DNA of 64,000 nucleotides from Proteobacteria bacterium UBA652 (GTDB taxonomy: Bacteria; Pseudomonadota; Gammaproteobacteria; Nitrosococcales; Methylophagaceae), in NCBI GenBank assembly GCA_002299915.1, contig DBOG01000014.1:10405-74404 (forward strand), read 5' to 3'. The notes below the pieces were generated by a model. The model was not told the DNA's origin, searched no databases, and was given only the letters and a program-made list of their open reading frames with translations. This document shows, piece by piece, positions 41,838-51,480 of the stretch. The position numbers and the translations under genes are program-made. The stretch's first letter is position 1. The number at the start of each line of letters is the position of its first letter.

Positions 41838-43205
41838 CTATTTTTGGGGCTTAAATTGGGCTGCTTTCAGATCATGTCGTTTGAGTAAACGATAAAATTC
41901 AGTCCGATTTCGCTTTGCTAAACGGGCTGCCTCTGTCACATTACCATTGGCTAGCTGTAATAGTTTAATGAGATAGTCTCGTTCAAAGTTAGTTTTTGCA
42001 TCGTTAAAACTCAGTAACGTTGCCTGTTTTTCTTGTAAGGCATTGTCCACTAAGTTAACAGGAATTAACGGTGTGGTGGCAAATGTACAGATATGATCAA
42101 TGATATTTTTTAGCTGTCGTACATTCCCTGGCCAGTGGTAACTGACCAACTTCTCTAATGCTTCATTAGAGAAGCCTTTCGCGAGAGAGGCACTATTTGT
42201 AATGAAGTGTTGCGCTAAAATAGGAATATCTTCGAGTCGTTCTGTTAAAGGGGGCAAGCGTAAGGTGACGACATTGAGTCGATAATAGAGATCCATCCTA
42301 AACAGCTCTTCAGATATAAGCTGCTGAAGATCGCGATGGCTAGCAGAAATAATGCGGACATCAACTGCAATGGAAGTGTTGGCACCGACGGGACGTATTT
42401 CACTTTCTTGCAGTGCGCGGAGTAGTTTCACTTGGAAAGCAGGCGACATATCACCAATTTCATCTAAGAATAAACTGCCGCCATCTGCAGTCTCAAATAA
42501 GCCTTGGCGCGACTCGGTTGCACCTGAGAAAGCGCCTTTGCGGTGACCAAATAATTCAGACTCTAATAAATCTTCAGGAATCGCACTACAGTTCACCGCA
42601 ATAAAAGGTTTATCGCTACGTTTGCTAGCTTTATGCAGCGCCTGTGCGATAAGTTCTTTACCCGTGCCGCTTTCGCCTTGGATATACACACTGACATCAC
42701 TTTGTGCAACGCGCTGCACTTCACCCAGCAAACTTTCCATCACCACACTTTGACTAATAATATCGTGTCGCCAAGTATCTTGCTCTGCAGTAGTTTGATT
42801 AGGGAGAGCATTGATGTTGAGCGCTAAGCCTTTGGTAATGAGTGTGAGCAATTCTTGGCTATCAAAGGGTTTAGTAAGAAATCCAAAAGCACCTTGATTG
42901 GTGGCAGCAACGGCTTCTTTTATAGTGCCGTGTGCGGTTAAAATAATAGTGGGTAGGCCTGGGTGGTGTTCTTGGATATGACTAAATAATGCGAGTCCAT
43001 CCATTTCTGCCATTCTGAGATCGGTAATCACCAATTGTGGTGAAAACCTGGGGATCACAGAGGTGGCTTGCTTGCCACTGGTGGCTGTCTGAACTTCCAG
43101 CCCTGTCGCGCGTAGGCGAACGGCTAATAGCTTTAGCAAACTTGGATCATCGTCGACCAATAAAACCCGCTGACCATGAAAATTATTATCTATAGATTCA
43201 CTCAT
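41838..43205 (-). CDS. glrR: Sigma-54-dependent response regulator GlrR (QseF)
   Basis: Enhancer-binding regulator activated by GlrK. It has 455 residues. The receiver domain has acidic pocket VDDD at 17-20 and phospho-acceptor Asp62 in VITDLRMAEMDG. The AAA+ domain has Walker A GESGTGKELIAQ, the sigma-54 loop as GAFSGA (usual GAFTGA with Thr to Ser), and LFLDEIGDM. The C-terminal Fis-type HTH includes NVTEAARLAKRNRTEFYRLL. The receiver resembles GlrR closely (LLKLLAVRL, FGFLTKPFD). It overlaps qseG by eight bases. The gap after it carries three GlrR-type sites and a sigma-54 promoter. Confidence 0.93.
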   Translation of the reverse strand: MSESIDNNFHGQRVLLVDDDPSLLKLLAVRLRATGLEVQTATSGKQATSVIPRFSPQLVITDLRMAEMDGLALFSHIQEHHPGLPTIILTAHGTIKEAVAATNQGAFGFLTKPFDSQELLTLITKGLALNINALPNQTTAEQDTWRHDIISQSVVMESLLGEVQRVAQSDVSVYIQGESGTGKELIAQALHKASKRSDKPFIAVNCSAIPEDLLESELFGHRKGAFSGATESRQGLFETADGGSLFLDEIGDMSPAFQVKLLRALQESEIRPVGANTSIAVDVRIISASHRDLQQLISEELFRMDLYYRLNVVTLRLPPLTERLEDIPILAQHFITNSASLAKGFSNEALEKLVSYHWPGNVRQLKNIIDHICTFATTPLIPVNLVDNALQEKQATLLSFNDAKTNFERDYLIKLLQLANGNVTEAARLAKRNRTEFYRLLKRHDLKAAQFKPQK

Positions 43206-43869
43206 CTAGTTTTTTATTTAAGTCTGTTTCAATTGCTTTCAGTGCTTCTATTTTGCTGTTTTCTTCTTCTAATTGCATCTCTGCATTATCAAGTTTTTTA
43301 TTAATATCCGTTTCAATTGCTTTGAGTGCTTCTATTTTAGAGTTTTCGGCTTCTAATTCAGCCTGTACTTTTTGTAATTGACGGTTTAAGTTTATCTTTT
43401 CTTTTTGCATCTTCTCAAGTTGATTTAATAGATTAATTTGATTGCTATGCAACCATTGCAATTGCGCTGAGCTATCTGGCGCTGCTTGAATTGTTTGTAG
43501 CAATTCAAGTGATCGCTTCAAGGGAATACAGCTAAAATCAGCATTGATAGCATAGACCAGTAGCCACGCCGTTTGCCAATTGGCCAGTGAATCATAGTCT
43601 TGTTTAAGCTGTTTACAGGCTATTTTTTGCTGTGATTTCTCCAGCCCTTGATATTGCATGCTACGAAGGAATAAATGATAGACTCCTGCCTGCTCTGGTG
43701 CCATTGAAAAAGAGCCAGGTGGCGGAAATGACTGCGACGGGCGAGCGTGTGGTGTGACCACGACTGCCTCAGAATTGGTTTCCGCTGTAGATTCAGAGGG
43801 GAGCGTGGTATAACAACCTTGAAGACTGATTAGCAGTAAGTAGAAAAGTGGGTTAACTAATTTTCTCAT
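43198..43869 (-). CDS. qseG: QseG-like outer-membrane lipoprotein
   Basis: It has 223 residues and the lipobox LQGC after a short signal (PLFYLLLISLQGC). In enterobacteria QseG is the lipoprotein encoded between GlrK and GlrR and acts on the kinase; position and lipobox support the name, sequence identity is low. The C-terminal ~90 residues form a coiled coil with a 28-residue (four-heptad) duplication, ENSKIEALKAIETD occurring twice. It is four bases after glrK and overlaps glrR. Confidence 0.78.
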   Translation of the reverse strand: MRKLVNPLFYLLLISLQGCYTTLPSESTAETNSEAVVVTPHARPSQSFPPPGSFSMAPEQAGVYHLFLRSMQYQGLEKSQQKIACKQLKQDYDSLANWQTAWLLVYAINADFSCIPLKRSLELLQTIQAAPDSSAQLQWLHSNQINLLNQLEKMQKEKINLNRQLQKVQAELEAENSKIEALKAIETDINKKLDNAEMQLEEENSKIEALKAIETDLNKKLDE

Positions 43870-43872
43870 GGT

Positions 43873-45342
43873 TTACATATTATCCTGTGGAAATTGTAGA
43901 AAAAAACGGGCACCAGGGTAATCCTCCGTTGGTGTTAATAGTTCGATCGTACCATTATGCGCTGCTAAGTAATAATTGACGAGAGCCAAGCCGAGGCCCG
44001 ACCCTTTTACGCCCCATTGGTGCGGCAGATCTCCTTGATAAAAATCATTGAAAATATAGGGACGGATCGCTTCAGAAATACCGGGGCCTTGATCTTCGAC
44101 GGTAAGTTGAATGGTGTCATCATGTATATTTAAACTGATTTTAATCGTGCCATCAATAGGGGAGAATTTGAGTGCATTGGAAAATAGGTTGCCGATAATA
44201 ATTTTAAGTTTGTCATAATCCGCATGAATATAGGTACGGTCAAAATTATGCGCTACCGAAATATGTCTATTTTTAATGAGCAACTGGTATTCGTTGACAA
44301 TACGGGCAATCAAACCATCTAGTTCAAAACTAGAAAAGGCAAGATCCACACGGGTGGCAATTGTTTTCTGATATTCTAACAAGTTATCGACTAGATTGTG
44401 GATGTTCAGATTACCCATTTTCATTAATTGCACGATTTCTGCTTGTTCGGCATTAAGTTCACCCACTACATTTTCGGATAATAGATCCGTGCCTTCTTTT
44501 AGGGTGGCCAAAGGTGTTTTGAGTTCATGCGATATATTACGAATAAAATGTTCTTTTTCTTGTTCTAAATGATTGAGATTTTGCCTAAGTGATTCCAAAC
44601 GTGCGCCTAATTCGGTTAAATCTTTTGGCCCATTAATGGCGATAGGATCTTCAAATCCAATATCCCCTAAATTACGGATGGCCTCGCCTATCTTTTTGAT
44701 AGGTTGCGTTAAAAAGTGAACAAATAGCAATGCGAGAAATAGTGCTAGTGGGATACTTGCCAACGCAGAGTAAATAAGCCGTTGCTGCATATTTTTAGAT
44801 CGTGTTGCCAGGGTGTCTGCCTCGACTCCAATCTTCTTTTCACCATCATCCAATAAGGTTTTTGCTTGCGTTGTTAATTGATCGAAGGCGCTTAAATCAG
44901 ACTTGGCTAATTGTAGTTCATGTCTTGCAGATTTATCCAAAATATCTTGATGCAGTTGGGTTTCAGTTGTCTCAAGGATTTCTAAGCTACCAAATAGATT
45001 AGTATCTTGTGTGTAGGCCTGAAGTGAGCGTAGCACATCTAAAAAGGTCGCTCTATTTTCTAAATAGGATTCAAATAACTCGGGTTCATCTAAGACTTGG
45101 AATTGTCGAATATTACGTTCCATCGAGATCAAACGTTCGAGTAAGACACGACTGCCTTCCGTATGCTTCACTGCTTGGAATAGGGTATGTTGACTTTGTT
45201 GGGTATATTTCCCCACATCTAATACGGTATAGATGATTACAAATATTAATGGCACAGTAACAATGACAAAGCTCGCCAATACCCATTGGTAAAGCGAACC
45301 AATGCTAAACGTTTTGTTTTCAGCAGTGTTGTTTTGGATCAT
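43873..45342 (-). CDS. glrK: Sensor histidine kinase GlrK (QseE)
   Basis: Inner-membrane kinase of the GlrKR system. It has 489 residues. Helices are at ~20-42 and ~188-211, with a ~145-residue helical periplasmic domain, then HAMP. The phospho-acceptor is His272 in RNISHELKTPLATLKEG, typical of GlrK. The ATPase domain has N-box DKLKIIIGNLFSNALKFSP, VEDQGPGIS and GVKGSGLGLALV. It is the first gene of glrK-qseG-glrR. The signal is not evident from sequence. Confidence 0.92.
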   Translation of the reverse strand: MIQNNTAENKTFSIGSLYQWVLASFVIVTVPLIFVIIYTVLDVGKYTQQSQHTLFQAVKHTEGSRVLLERLISMERNIRQFQVLDEPELFESYLENRATFLDVLRSLQAYTQDTNLFGSLEILETTETQLHQDILDKSARHELQLAKSDLSAFDQLTTQAKTLLDDGEKKIGVEADTLATRSKNMQQRLIYSALASIPLALFLALLFVHFLTQPIKKIGEAIRNLGDIGFEDPIAINGPKDLTELGARLESLRQNLNHLEQEKEHFIRNISHELKTPLATLKEGTDLLSENVVGELNAEQAEIVQLMKMGNLNIHNLVDNLLEYQKTIATRVDLAFSSFELDGLIARIVNEYQLLIKNRHISVAHNFDRTYIHADYDKLKIIIGNLFSNALKFSPIDGTIKISLNIHDDTIQLTVEDQGPGISEAIRPYIFNDFYQGDLPHQWGVKGSGLGLALVNYYLAAHNGTIELLTPTEDYPGARFFLQFPQDNM

Positions 45343-45480
45343 GGTTTATCGATGCTTTGAAATAAGGATTAAGTGTGCTGGTGAGATTATAAATAAACAG
45401 CATGGAGAAGTAGACGATTATTCCACGGGAAAGTTGCAGTCATTCAATTACACGGAATAATAACGCGATAAATAGACATA

Positions 45481-45507
45481 AAAAAACCCGCAATGGCGGG
45501 TTTTTTT
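45481..45507. terminator. Bidirectional rho-independent terminator
   Basis: AAAAAACCCGC (45481-45491), loop aatg, GCGGGTTTTTT (45496-45506). It ends the rpmB-rpmG transcript on the minus strand, separating it from glrK. Confidence 0.92.
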
Positions 45508-45526
45508 ATTCGATAATGGAAATCGA

Positions 45527-45682
45527 TTATTTGATTTTTGATTCTTTATACATAACGTGTTTACGTACAACAGGATCAAACTTTTTCATTTCAAGTTTTT
45601 CAGGCATGGTACGTTTGTTTTTGGTCGTTGTGTAGTAGTGACCGGTGCCTTCAGAAGAAACTAATTTAATTTTTTCACGCAT
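45527..45682 (-). CDS. rpmG: Ribosomal protein L33
   Basis: 50S protein of 51 residues, [20 protein letters not shown] then [20 protein letters not shown]. It lacks the CxxC zinc pairs, so it is the zinc-free form as in E. coli. It follows rpmB by 11 bases and ends at the strong terminator 20 bases downstream. Confidence 0.97.
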   Translation of the reverse strand: MREKIKLVSSEGTGHYYTTTKNKRTMPEKLEMKKFDPVVRKHVMYKESKIK

Positions 45683-45693
45683 GGTAAAGCTCC

Positions 45694-45930
45694 TTACACT
45701 TTTTCGCCGCGAGCGCGGAGTTCAGTTAAAATGGTGTCAATGCCTTTTTTATCGATAATACGCAGGCCATGATTGCTGACACGTAGTTTGATAAAACGGT
45801 TTTCTGATTCCACCCAAAAACGGTGGGAGTGAAGGTTGGGTAGAAAACGGCGGCGGGTTTTGTTATTGGCATGAGACACATTGTTCCCAGCCATAGGGCG
45901 TTTCCCCGTTACTTGACATACTCTAGACAT
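45694..45930 (-). CDS. rpmB: Ribosomal protein L28
   Basis: 50S protein of 78 residues. ATG 45930 gives [20 protein letters not shown], then [20 protein letters not shown]. The open frame further upstream is not homologous. The rpmB-rpmG pair is the standard bacterial unit. Confidence 0.97.
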   Translation of the reverse strand: MSRVCQVTGKRPMAGNNVSHANNKTRRRFLPNLHSHRFWVESENRFIKLRVSNHGLRIIDKKGIDTILTELRARGEKV

Positions 45931-46042
45931 TTCGAAAATGCTCCTGAAAATCTGTTCTGTTTTAGGGCTAAAATAGCCCAATTAAATCCGTAAAGCCCGC
46001 CATTATGCCACAGTCACATTTAGATGTGTAGTCTAATTATGC

Positions 46043-46528
46043 TTAACTTTCTTGCAACCCCATACTATGGAGTTTTTCTTTTAATGCATCCATGTTGAGC
46101 TCGCCTATTTTGCGCATTAAGATGTCGCCTGTTGGGGAAATAAGGAAATGCGTTGGGGTAACGCGAACTTGATTAAATGCAGCGGCGATCTCGCCTGTTT
46201 CATCCCAAATGATAGGATAAGGCAATTGTTTGCGCGCACGCATGGCTTGGAGTTGGGCAGGTGTGTCGTGCGCTAATGCAATCGCTAAGAAGCGCAAGCC
46301 TTGTGCTGCAAATTGATCATGCAAGGCAATCAGTTCAGGGATCTCTTTGATACAACCAGGGCAATCAGTTGCCCAGAAAATGACGAGCAAGGGACTTTGG
46401 GGTTTGGATAACACAGCATGCTGTACGCCATCAATATCGGTAAGCGTAAGATCGGGTGCTTGTGGGGAAGAACAGGCCGTTAATGCAATTAAAGCGAGCG
46501 TGAATAAAAAGGGACGTATCATAATCAT
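46043..46528 (-). CDS. TlpA-like thioredoxin-fold lipoprotein
   Basis: It has 161 residues. ATG 46528 overlaps the upstream stop as ATGA. Lipobox LTAC follows the signal FLFTLALIALTAC. The redox-active pair is in WATDCPGCIKEIPEL, with the cis-Pro in VRVTPTHFLIS. It probably reduces or isomerises disulfides, or serves cytochrome maturation, on the periplasmic face. Translational coupling to an acetolactate-synthase-like gene is unusual and offers no obvious functional clue. Confidence 0.88.
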   Translation of the reverse strand: MIMIRPFLFTLALIALTACSSPQAPDLTLTDIDGVQHAVLSKPQSPLLVIFWATDCPGCIKEIPELIALHDQFAAQGLRFLAIALAHDTPAQLQAMRARKQLPYPIIWDETGEIAAAFNQVRVTPTHFLISPTGDILMRKIGELNMDALKEKLHSMGLQES

Positions 46529-48162
46529 ATTGGGCAAGTCAGTTGACCTAAACTTTCGGTTAATTTTAAGTTTTCACGATAGTCTACAGGACAATCAATA
46601 ATGGTGACGGTATCTTGGGCTAAGGAATGTTCCAGTGCTGGCATCAGTTGCTCAGTGCTTTCAATTCTGACGCCTGTAGCACCAAAAGATTCAGCATATT
46701 GAACAAAATCTGGGTTGTTAAATTTGACATGGCTACTGCGGCCAAATTGATTCTGTTGTTTCCATTCAATCAGTCCATAACTGGCATCATTCCACACTAA
46801 AATAACGACAGCGATATTGAGCCGCATCGCCGTTTCTATTTCTTGGGAATTCATTAAGAATCCTGCATCGCCGGTAACGGCGACCACTTTGCGTTCTGGG
46901 TATGCCAGTTTGGCAGCAATGGCACCAGGCACTGCAATCCCCATGCTGGCAAAGCCATTGGAGATAATGCAGGTGTTTGGATGTTCGCAGCGAAACATGC
47001 GTGCCATCCACATTTTATGCGCGCCTACATCGCAGATAACAATATCTTTTAGATCTAGTGCGGTGCGTAAATCCCAAATAATTTTCTGGGGTTTAACCGG
47101 AAATTTAGGATCATCGCGATACTGATTCATTTCATTAATTAAACCATTGCGTAATGTACGCATGGCTTTGCCTTGATGGGGAATCGCTAAGTCAGCTAGC
47201 TGAGTGAGGCTATTATTAATATTACCAATCACACTTAATTTGGGCGTGTAATGCGCATCCACTTCGGCATGATTAGCATCAATATGGATTAAAGTACGAT
47301 CCCGTGAGGGGTGCCATAAATGCGGATGGTATTCAACCATATCATAGCCGATACAAATAATGACATCAGCATTACCAAAACCACAGTTAGCATAATCATT
47401 GGCTTGCAGACCGACACTGCCCAATGCCATGGGATGGCGAAAAGGAATGATCCCTTTGGCCATAAAGGTATTGGCAACGGGAATGTTTAATCGTTTTGCA
47501 AAATGAGCAAGCGCTTTACCCGCATCCGCGCGCACCACGCCATTACCTGCCAGAATAATGGGGTGCTCGGCTTGAGAAATTAATTGGGCGGCTTGTTCCA
47601 GCTGTGCTGTGGCTGGCTCTGCACATAAAGCAGGGTGCACGTCTAACGGTATATCTTGTTTAGCCACGGCCATCTCAGCAATATTTTCAGGAAACTCAAT
47701 AAAACAGGCTCCCGTTTTTTCTGTTTGCGCGACATTAAATGCCTTACTTACAATTTCAGGAATGGTTTCTGGGCTGAGAATGCGAGTAGCGTATTTCGTG
47801 ATAGGTTGAAACATCGCTTCTAAATCTAAGACTTGATGCGATTCTTTATGTAAACGATGGGTAGAGGCTTGCCCTGCGATGGCGACGAGTGGCGCATTAT
47901 CCATATTGGCATCAGCAACGCCCGTAATAAGATTGGTCGCACCCGGCCCAAGTGTGGCGAGGCACACGCCAGCTTTACCTGTCAGTCGACCATACACATC
48001 TGCCATAAAGGCCGCACCTTGCTCATGGCGGGTGGTGATAAATTCAATTTTAGAATCCAGCAAGGCATCCATTACATCTAAGTTTTCCTCACCCGGAATA
48101 CCAAAAATATAGCGTACGCCTTCATTTTCAAGGCATTGGATAAACAGTTTGGATGCGTTCAT
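46525..48162 (-). CDS. Thiamine-diphosphate enzyme, acetolactate synthase-like
   Basis: It has 545 residues from ATG 48162 (MNASKLFIQCLENEGV). N-terminal TPP domain has the catalytic Glu in RHEQGAAFMADVYGRLTGK; the C-terminal TPP domain has GDAGFLMNSQEIETA and NDASYGLIEWKQ. The pattern GIPGEENLDVMDAL marks the acetolactate synthase-type group related to AlsS. No ilvN-like small subunit follows, so a catabolic acetolactate synthase or related pyruvate enzyme fits better than the biosynthetic one. Exact substrate uncertain. Confidence 0.85.
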   Translation of the reverse strand: MNASKLFIQCLENEGVRYIFGIPGEENLDVMDALLDSKIEFITTRHEQGAAFMADVYGRLTGKAGVCLATLGPGATNLITGVADANMDNAPLVAIAGQASTHRLHKESHQVLDLEAMFQPITKYATRILSPETIPEIVSKAFNVAQTEKTGACFIEFPENIAEMAVAKQDIPLDVHPALCAEPATAQLEQAAQLISQAEHPIILAGNGVVRADAGKALAHFAKRLNIPVANTFMAKGIIPFRHPMALGSVGLQANDYANCGFGNADVIICIGYDMVEYHPHLWHPSRDRTLIHIDANHAEVDAHYTPKLSVIGNINNSLTQLADLAIPHQGKAMRTLRNGLINEMNQYRDDPKFPVKPQKIIWDLRTALDLKDIVICDVGAHKMWMARMFRCEHPNTCIISNGFASMGIAVPGAIAAKLAYPERKVVAVTGDAGFLMNSQEIETAMRLNIAVVILVWNDASYGLIEWKQQNQFGRSSHVKFNNPDFVQYAESFGATGVRIESTEQLMPALEHSLAQDTVTIIDCPVDYRENLKLTESLGQLTCPI

Positions 48163-48252
48163 AGGTAAATTCGTTTTAAAATTTCGTATCAAGATAGACT
48201 AACAGAAAGCGTTAAGATTACAGAATAATTTGACAACAGTGAAGGGGGGGCT

Positions 48253-48811
48253 TTATTCGATAATACAAAATACGGATGAGACTAGCTGTTTCCAACTTTC
48301 TTGTGAATCAAAATTGTTGAGAAATAATTGTAGGGTCTTTTTCGTGGCATTACCCTGATTCGCATTCATCAGATAGAGGGGAATATAAGAGGGCGGCTTT
48401 GCGGCCATCAGAAAACCACACAGTTATTGCATGCGGTTAGCATCATTATCAAGAGAATTGATGGCTAAAAGTTAGATTGGTTTGTTGATACTTTTTTAAT
48501 GATCCCAATTCTGTTGAGAAAAGAGTATCTAGTGTGTCATCATTTGATTTATCAATAATGCGTTGCCGATCATAAAACTCATAGGCGTTGGCGATAACCA
48601 GCAATTCTGCCGCTTGGCGATAATGCCTATCGTCGGCACATTGTTTGGCGGCTAGCGTAATCTCTGCTGCGGAGAGTGTATTTTTAACTGATTCGGTGGA
48701 GAGACAGATTGTAAGCATAGATGCTTCAATTTCTGCATGCTGGCTGACATGTGGTGCGGCGACACTTATGGTGATAAACAATAAGCTTAGATGCAGTGCG
48801 TTTTCAAACAT
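48253..48811 (-). pseudogene. Exported protein of unknown function, probably decayed
   Basis: ATG 48811 opens a signal peptide (NALHLSLLFITISVA) and a helical domain (AAEITLAAKQCADDRHYRQA) and stops at TGA 48449 after 120 codons. One base out of frame the reading continues SLDNDANRMQ, one TAA, then LCGFLMAAKPPSYIPLYLMN and on to FLNNFDSQESWKQLVSSVF, stopping at 48253. A single-base shift plus one nonsense codon would join both parts into one ~185-residue protein. Alternatively the first part is a complete small gene and the second a 51-residue ORF. Not recognised. Confidence 0.45.
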
Positions 48812-48816
48812 ATGCT

Positions 48817-49971
48817 TTAAAGTGTACGTTTAGAGGGTCGAATACGATGAATAATATTTTCTAATAAAATATAGTTTCCTTTCATTTTCAGACATCTTTT
48901 TTCGATTAAATGCCAAGAGAGGAAGGCTAGAATAAAGCTGATTACAAAAGCGAGTAATATCATTTTCGAGACCGAAATATTGGGAAATAGGGCGGCAATG
49001 GACTGCTGGACAGGGAAGGCATAGATATATAAACCGTAAGAATAATCACCAAAATGGTTAAACCGCCGGATAGTGCCTTTAGGGATGTAGGCGAGATAAA
49101 ACACTAAATAGGGTAATAAGATACTGTAGCAAATTAAGAATAATTTTTTGTCATATATGACTAATAAAAAAAATAAAAAAAGAATAGCAAAAAACAATTT
49201 TGATGAGATCACAATGTGGTCTCGCCACATGTAAAATGCGGAACCGATGAAAAAACTAGTGAATAGCCGAAGCGCATCACTGGGTGGCGGCCCCCTAAAA
49301 AACACATTGAAAAAACAGGTGCCATAGGTTGGCATGGAGCCATAAATATAACTGAAAGTTTGGATGGCAATAGCGATGAGAGCAATACTGAGGAAGATAA
49401 ATTTGAAGATATTTTTGTTTATCCAGCGCTGTAGGTAAATTAGCGATGTGCCAAGCAGAAATAAATAGACATACATTCTTATTTCAACAGGAAGGGTCCA
49501 TAGTGATCCATTAAGGGCCCTTGAGTGCGGGTTATTTAGAAATACGCCAGGCAAGTTCCATTCAACATAAATTGAGAACATAGTCGTGTTTTTAAGGAGG
49601 AAGCGTTGTGTTTGAGGATCAGAAAGATAGTTTGACGTTGTTTCGGTGGTAAAAAACAAACCGACTGCGACAATACAGAAGAGGACAGCAACGATAAGCG
49701 CTGGATATATTCTTAGTATGCGGGCCCAAATAAAGGCAAGAGGGTTATTGCGGATGAATAGGCTGTTCGCAACGAGAAATCCACTGGTAATGAAAAACAC
49801 GTCTAGTGCTATTTTCCCACCATCGATGCCAAGAAATTTGGCAAAAACATCTCCTTGAGAAGCAGTTAGATAATAACTATGGGCATATAAAACAAGTACG
49901 GCCGCAAGGAACCGGAGGAGATTAAAGTTATTATCTCGTGTGTTTGTGTAATGGGATATTACTTCCCCCAT
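48817..49971 (-). CDS. Acyltransferase family 3 membrane protein (OafA/YrhL-like)
   Basis: It has 384 residues and about ten hydrophobic segments. The signature NFNLLRFLAAVLVLYAHSYY is the Acyl_transf_3 N-terminus with its conserved His. The middle has PVEIRMYVYLFLLG, and DYSYGLYIYAFPVQQ is the late family motif. Such enzymes O-acylate surface sugars such as O-antigen or exopolysaccharide. It lies three bases after gatA, where gatB usually is. Substrate unknown. Confidence 0.88.
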   Translation of the reverse strand: MGEVISHYTNTRDNNFNLLRFLAAVLVLYAHSYYLTASQGDVFAKFLGIDGGKIALDVFFITSGFLVANSLFIRNNPLAFIWARILRIYPALIVAVLFCIVAVGLFFTTETTSNYLSDPQTQRFLLKNTTMFSIYVEWNLPGVFLNNPHSRALNGSLWTLPVEIRMYVYLFLLGTSLIYLQRWINKNIFKFIFLSIALIAIAIQTFSYIYGSMPTYGTCFFNVFFRGPPPSDALRLFTSFFIGSAFYMWRDHIVISSKLFFAILFLFFLLVIYDKKLFLICYSILLPYLVFYLAYIPKGTIRRFNHFGDYSYGLYIYAFPVQQSIAALFPNISVSKMILLAFVISFILAFLSWHLIEKRCLKMKGNYILLENIIHRIRPSKRTL

Positions 49972-49974
49972 TAT

Positions 49975-51432
49975 TTATCCAGCAAACGCATCGGGTGCTT
50001 GCTGATGCCAATCGGTGACTTGTTGGTAGCGATGGGCGACATTCAGCAGGCGCGCTTCATCAAAATAATTACCGATGATTTGTAATCCGACGGGTAAACC
50101 ATCAACGAAACCAGCAGGAATTGACATGCCAGGTAGGCCTGCTAGGTTAGTGCTGATGGTGTAGATATCGGCGAGATACATAGCAACAGGATCGTCGGTT
50201 TTTTCGCCTGCTTTGAAGGCGGTGGTCGGCGAGGTTGGCCCCATGATGACATCGACTTGTTTGAATGCTGCTACAAAATCATCACGAATTAAGCGACGGC
50301 ACTGTTGGGCTTTGAGATAATAGGCATCGTAGTAACCTGCTGACAGGGCATAGGTGCCCGTCATAATGCGGCGTTTTACTTCTTCGCCGAAGCCTTCGCC
50401 ACGCGAGCGGGTATAGAGATCTTCTAAATCAACGGGATCTTCACAACGATGGCCAAATCGCACACCATCCATGCGTGAGAGATTAGTAGAGCATTCTGCT
50501 GGCGCGACCACATAATAGGTTGGTACGGCGAGTTTGGTATTGGGTAAGCTAATTTCTTTGATGGTGGCGCCGAGGGTTTCATATTGTTTGATGGCGGCTT
50601 GAATGGTGTCATTCACCGCAGGATCGAGCCCTGCATCAAAATATTCTGTGGGTAAGCCAATCGTTAGTCCGTCAAGTGGCGTATTCAAATCGGTGGTGTA
50701 ATCTGGAACAGGGTGGTCAACGCTGGTGGAGTCACGTTCATCAAAACCAGCCATTGCCTGCATGAGCATGGCGGCATCTTCTGCACTGCGTGCCATCGGA
50801 CCTGCTTGATCAAGGCTTGAGGCGAAGGCAATCATGCCATACCGAGAAATGCGACCATAAGTGGGTTTGAGGCCAGTTAAGTTACACAATGCGGCAGGTT
50901 GACGGATAGAACCACCTGTATCGGTGCCTGTTGCAATTGGCGCAAGTTGTGCGGCAACTGCTGCAGCAGAACCGCCAGATGAGCCGCCTGGCACGCGATC
51001 GGTATCCCATGGATTGCTCACTGCGCCATAAAAGCTGGTTTCATTGGAGGAGCCCATGGCAAATTCATCCATATTGGTTTTGCCAAGCAGGACCATGCCA
51101 GCGGTATTGAGCTTTTCAACCACTGTTGCATTATAAGGCGCGATAAAGTTATCGAGCATTTTTGAGCCACAGCTGGTGCGTACGCCTTGGGTGCAAAAAA
51201 TATCTTTGTGTGCCAGTGGAATGCCAGTCAGTGGCCCTGCTGTACCCGCTTTAAATTGTGTATCGGCATCGGTAGCTTGGGCTAAGGCAGATTCTTCACA
51301 AATGGTGATGTAGGCATTCAGTTCACCGTTATATTGTTTGATCCGGTCAAGATAGTGTTGGGTGAGCGCAACGCTGGTGATGTCGCCGTTATGAAGTGCG
51401 GTGGAGAGTTCAGAAAGTGATTTTGTGTGCAT
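49975..51432 (-). CDS. gatA: Asp/Glu-tRNA amidotransferase subunit A
   Basis: Amidase subunit that supplies ammonia to convert Glu-tRNA(Gln) or Asp-tRNA(Asn) to the amide forms. It has 485 residues. The Ser-cisSer-Lys amidase triad is visible in PLAHKDIFC (Lys) and [32 protein letters not shown], the latter being the core as [14 protein letters not shown] and [12 protein letters not shown]. It follows gatC; gatB is not downstream and is not in the window. Confidence 0.95.
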   Translation of the reverse strand: MHTKSLSELSTALHNGDITSVALTQHYLDRIKQYNGELNAYITICEESALAQATDADTQFKAGTAGPLTGIPLAHKDIFCTQGVRTSCGSKMLDNFIAPYNATVVEKLNTAGMVLLGKTNMDEFAMGSSNETSFYGAVSNPWDTDRVPGGSSGGSAAAVAAQLAPIATGTDTGGSIRQPAALCNLTGLKPTYGRISRYGMIAFASSLDQAGPMARSAEDAAMLMQAMAGFDERDSTSVDHPVPDYTTDLNTPLDGLTIGLPTEYFDAGLDPAVNDTIQAAIKQYETLGATIKEISLPNTKLAVPTYYVVAPAECSTNLSRMDGVRFGHRCEDPVDLEDLYTRSRGEGFGEEVKRRIMTGTYALSAGYYDAYYLKAQQCRRLIRDDFVAAFKQVDVIMGPTSPTTAFKAGEKTDDPVAMYLADIYTISTNLAGLPGMSIPAGFVDGLPVGLQIIGNYFDEARLLNVAHRYQQVTDWHQQAPDAFAG

Positions 51433-51480
51433 ATTATTGCCTGTGGTGTGTTTTGCTTGTTTAATGTCAGTTAGCGATAA

